Positions 4,967 through 5,837 of a DNA stretch of 5,837 nt are shown here, in pieces. The translations under genes were made by a program, and so were the position numbers. How positions within the stretch are numbered: position 1 is the stretch's first letter; every line of letters begins with the position of its first letter. Source of the DNA: Symbiobacteriaceae bacterium (lineage in GTDB: Bacteria > Bacillota > JAAYKD01 > WRDA01); NCBI GenBank assembly GCA_009779515.1, contig WREE01000127.1:1-5837 (forward strand), given 5' to 3'. The notes below the pieces were generated by a model. It was not told where the DNA came from, made no database searches, and saw only the letters and a program-made list of their open reading frames with translations.

Positions 4967-5837
4967 GTGAGTGCCGGCCTACCCCCAATCGTCCTGATGC
5001 AAATGCCCTGGGCTGCAACCGACAAACCTTCCATAGCCCTGGGCATTCTCAAAAGCCTTTGCACCAGTCACTCCTTGCCCTGCCAGGTCTTTTACCCCAA
5101 TTTGGACTTGGCAGAGGTCATGAGCTCTGAGCTTTATGACCAGTTTGGCAACAACCTCACCCTCTATGGGTTATCCGAGTACCTTTTTGCCGCTGATCTT
5201 TTTGGCATAAATACCCTGGGAGGAGAACGCACTCTGGACGTATTTGGGGAAGCTCTTAACCTCCCTGATGTGGCTTCCTCTTCGATGAAGATTCCGAAAA
5301 AGCTGAAAGATAAGGGGTATCTACTCCATTTGCGGGATTACCTATTGCCGGCCTTTTTAGATCGCCTGACGACTCGCCTCTTACAGGAAGAAGCTACCGT
5401 GTTCGGTTTTACAGCAACCAATAACCAAGTTATGAGTGGCCTGGCTATAGCAAAACGCCTTAAGGCTCTGCGCCCGGAGGTAATAACTATCTTTGGGGGC
5501 GCCAACTTCCACGGCACCATGGGTTTGGAGTATGCCAGAGCGCTGCCGGGTATTATCGACCATATCTTTGTGGGTGAAGCCGAAGAAGCCTTTAGCGAGT
5601 TTCTCATCCGCCTGGTAGAAGGCAGGGAGTTAGCCGGCATACCCGGGGTAACCTCTATGGCAGGCGAGCAGGTGGCGCTTACCCCGGGACAACCCCTGGA
5701 AGATATGTCTCTAAGCCCCTGCCCAGATTATGACGACTTCTTTGCCGAAGCCGAGCGTATCCGGCAACTATCCGGCAAGGTGTTCCCGGTGGAGTTCCTC
5801 CCCTTTGAAGGCGCCAGAGGATGTTGGTGGGGAGAGA
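4967..5837 (+). CDS. RiPP maturation B12-binding radical SAM C-methyltransferase, N-terminal part
   Basis: This is an open frame of 290 codons that runs off the right edge. It matches the family of RiPP maturation radical SAM C-methyltransferases, which use cobalamin and SAM to methylate unactivated carbons in a precursor peptide. The family traits seen are an N-terminal VLMQMPWAATDKPSIALG (9-26), a cobalamin-binding Rossmann-like region at about 143-209 with VFGFTATNNQ, IFGGANFHG (GGAN 177-180) and VGEAEEAF (202-209), then CPDYDDFF (252-259) and ARGCWWGE (283-290). The last is the start of the usual CX7CX2C Fe-S motif, so the radical SAM barrel lies outside the window. GTG 4967 has GGAG at 4954-4957 and sits one base after the preceding stop, implying translational coupling. 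ATG 4997 and ATG 5003 are alternative starts, nearer the usual N-terminus. The known family is about twice this length. Confidence 0.92.
   Translation, partial: MSAGLPPIVLMQMPWAATDKPSIALGILKSLCTSHSLPCQVFYPNLDLAEVMSSELYDQFGNNLTLYGLSEYLFAADLFGINTLGGERTLDVFGEALNLPDVASSSMKIPKKLKDKGYLLHLRDYLLPAFLDRLTTRLLQEEATVFGFTATNNQVMSGLAIAKRLKALRPEVITIFGGANFHGTMGLEYARALPGIIDHIFVGEAEEAFSEFLIRLVEGRELAGIPGVTSMAGEQVALTPGQPLEDMSLSPCPDYDDFFAEAERIRQLSGKVFPVEFLPFEGARGCWWGE

Overview
The window reads as chromosomal DNA of a Gram-positive, Firmicutes-like anaerobe, probably of the Clostridia/Peptococcaceae kind. The basis is strong AGGAGG-type Shine-Dalgarno (SD) sites, frequent GTG starts, two exact TTGACA-17-TATAAT promoters, an Ala/Thr-rich secreted wall or S-layer-like protein, and two radical SAM enzymes. 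This taxonomic call is an inference from style, not from a marker gene.

Left part (1-345, minus strand). A consensus promoter (316-344) reads leftward into a cobalamin riboswitch aptamer (about 120-224, with a clear B12 box at 126-141). A long hairpin at 54-121 then abuts an SD-like GGGAGG. The regulated gene lies beyond the left edge. Bases 345-964 hold no convincing gene. They carry several hairpins and two weak promoter candidates upstream of the next gene.

Middle (982-2805, plus strand). One exported 585-residue protein with a signal peptide and Ig-like/S-layer-type beta domains, closed by a strong intrinsic terminator.

Right part (2918-5837, plus strand). This looks like a ribosomally synthesised, post-translationally modified peptide (RiPP) operon. 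A perfect sigma-A promoter is followed by a roughly 270-nt leader that folds into strong stems and matches no RNA class I recognise. Then come a 103-residue Cys-free small protein (candidate precursor), a radical SAM protein with a Cys-rich C-terminal region (383 aa), and, after a 1-nt gap, a B12-binding radical SAM protein. The last is of the RiPP-maturation C-methyltransferase type and runs off the right edge inside its Fe-S motif.

Between the small gene and the first radical SAM gene lie a 13-bp hairpin (possible attenuator) and a roughly 175-bp, hairpin-packed insertion. The insertion has 8-bp inverted ends and an 8-bp flanking direct repeat, so it is probably a MITE (miniature inverted-repeat transposable element).

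Working model (inference). The 103-aa protein is the substrate, the SPASM-like radical SAM enzyme makes one modification, and the B12 enzyme adds methyl groups to unactivated carbons. The B12 riboswitch at the left end fits an organism that manages cobalamin, but nothing in the sequence ties it directly to this operon.
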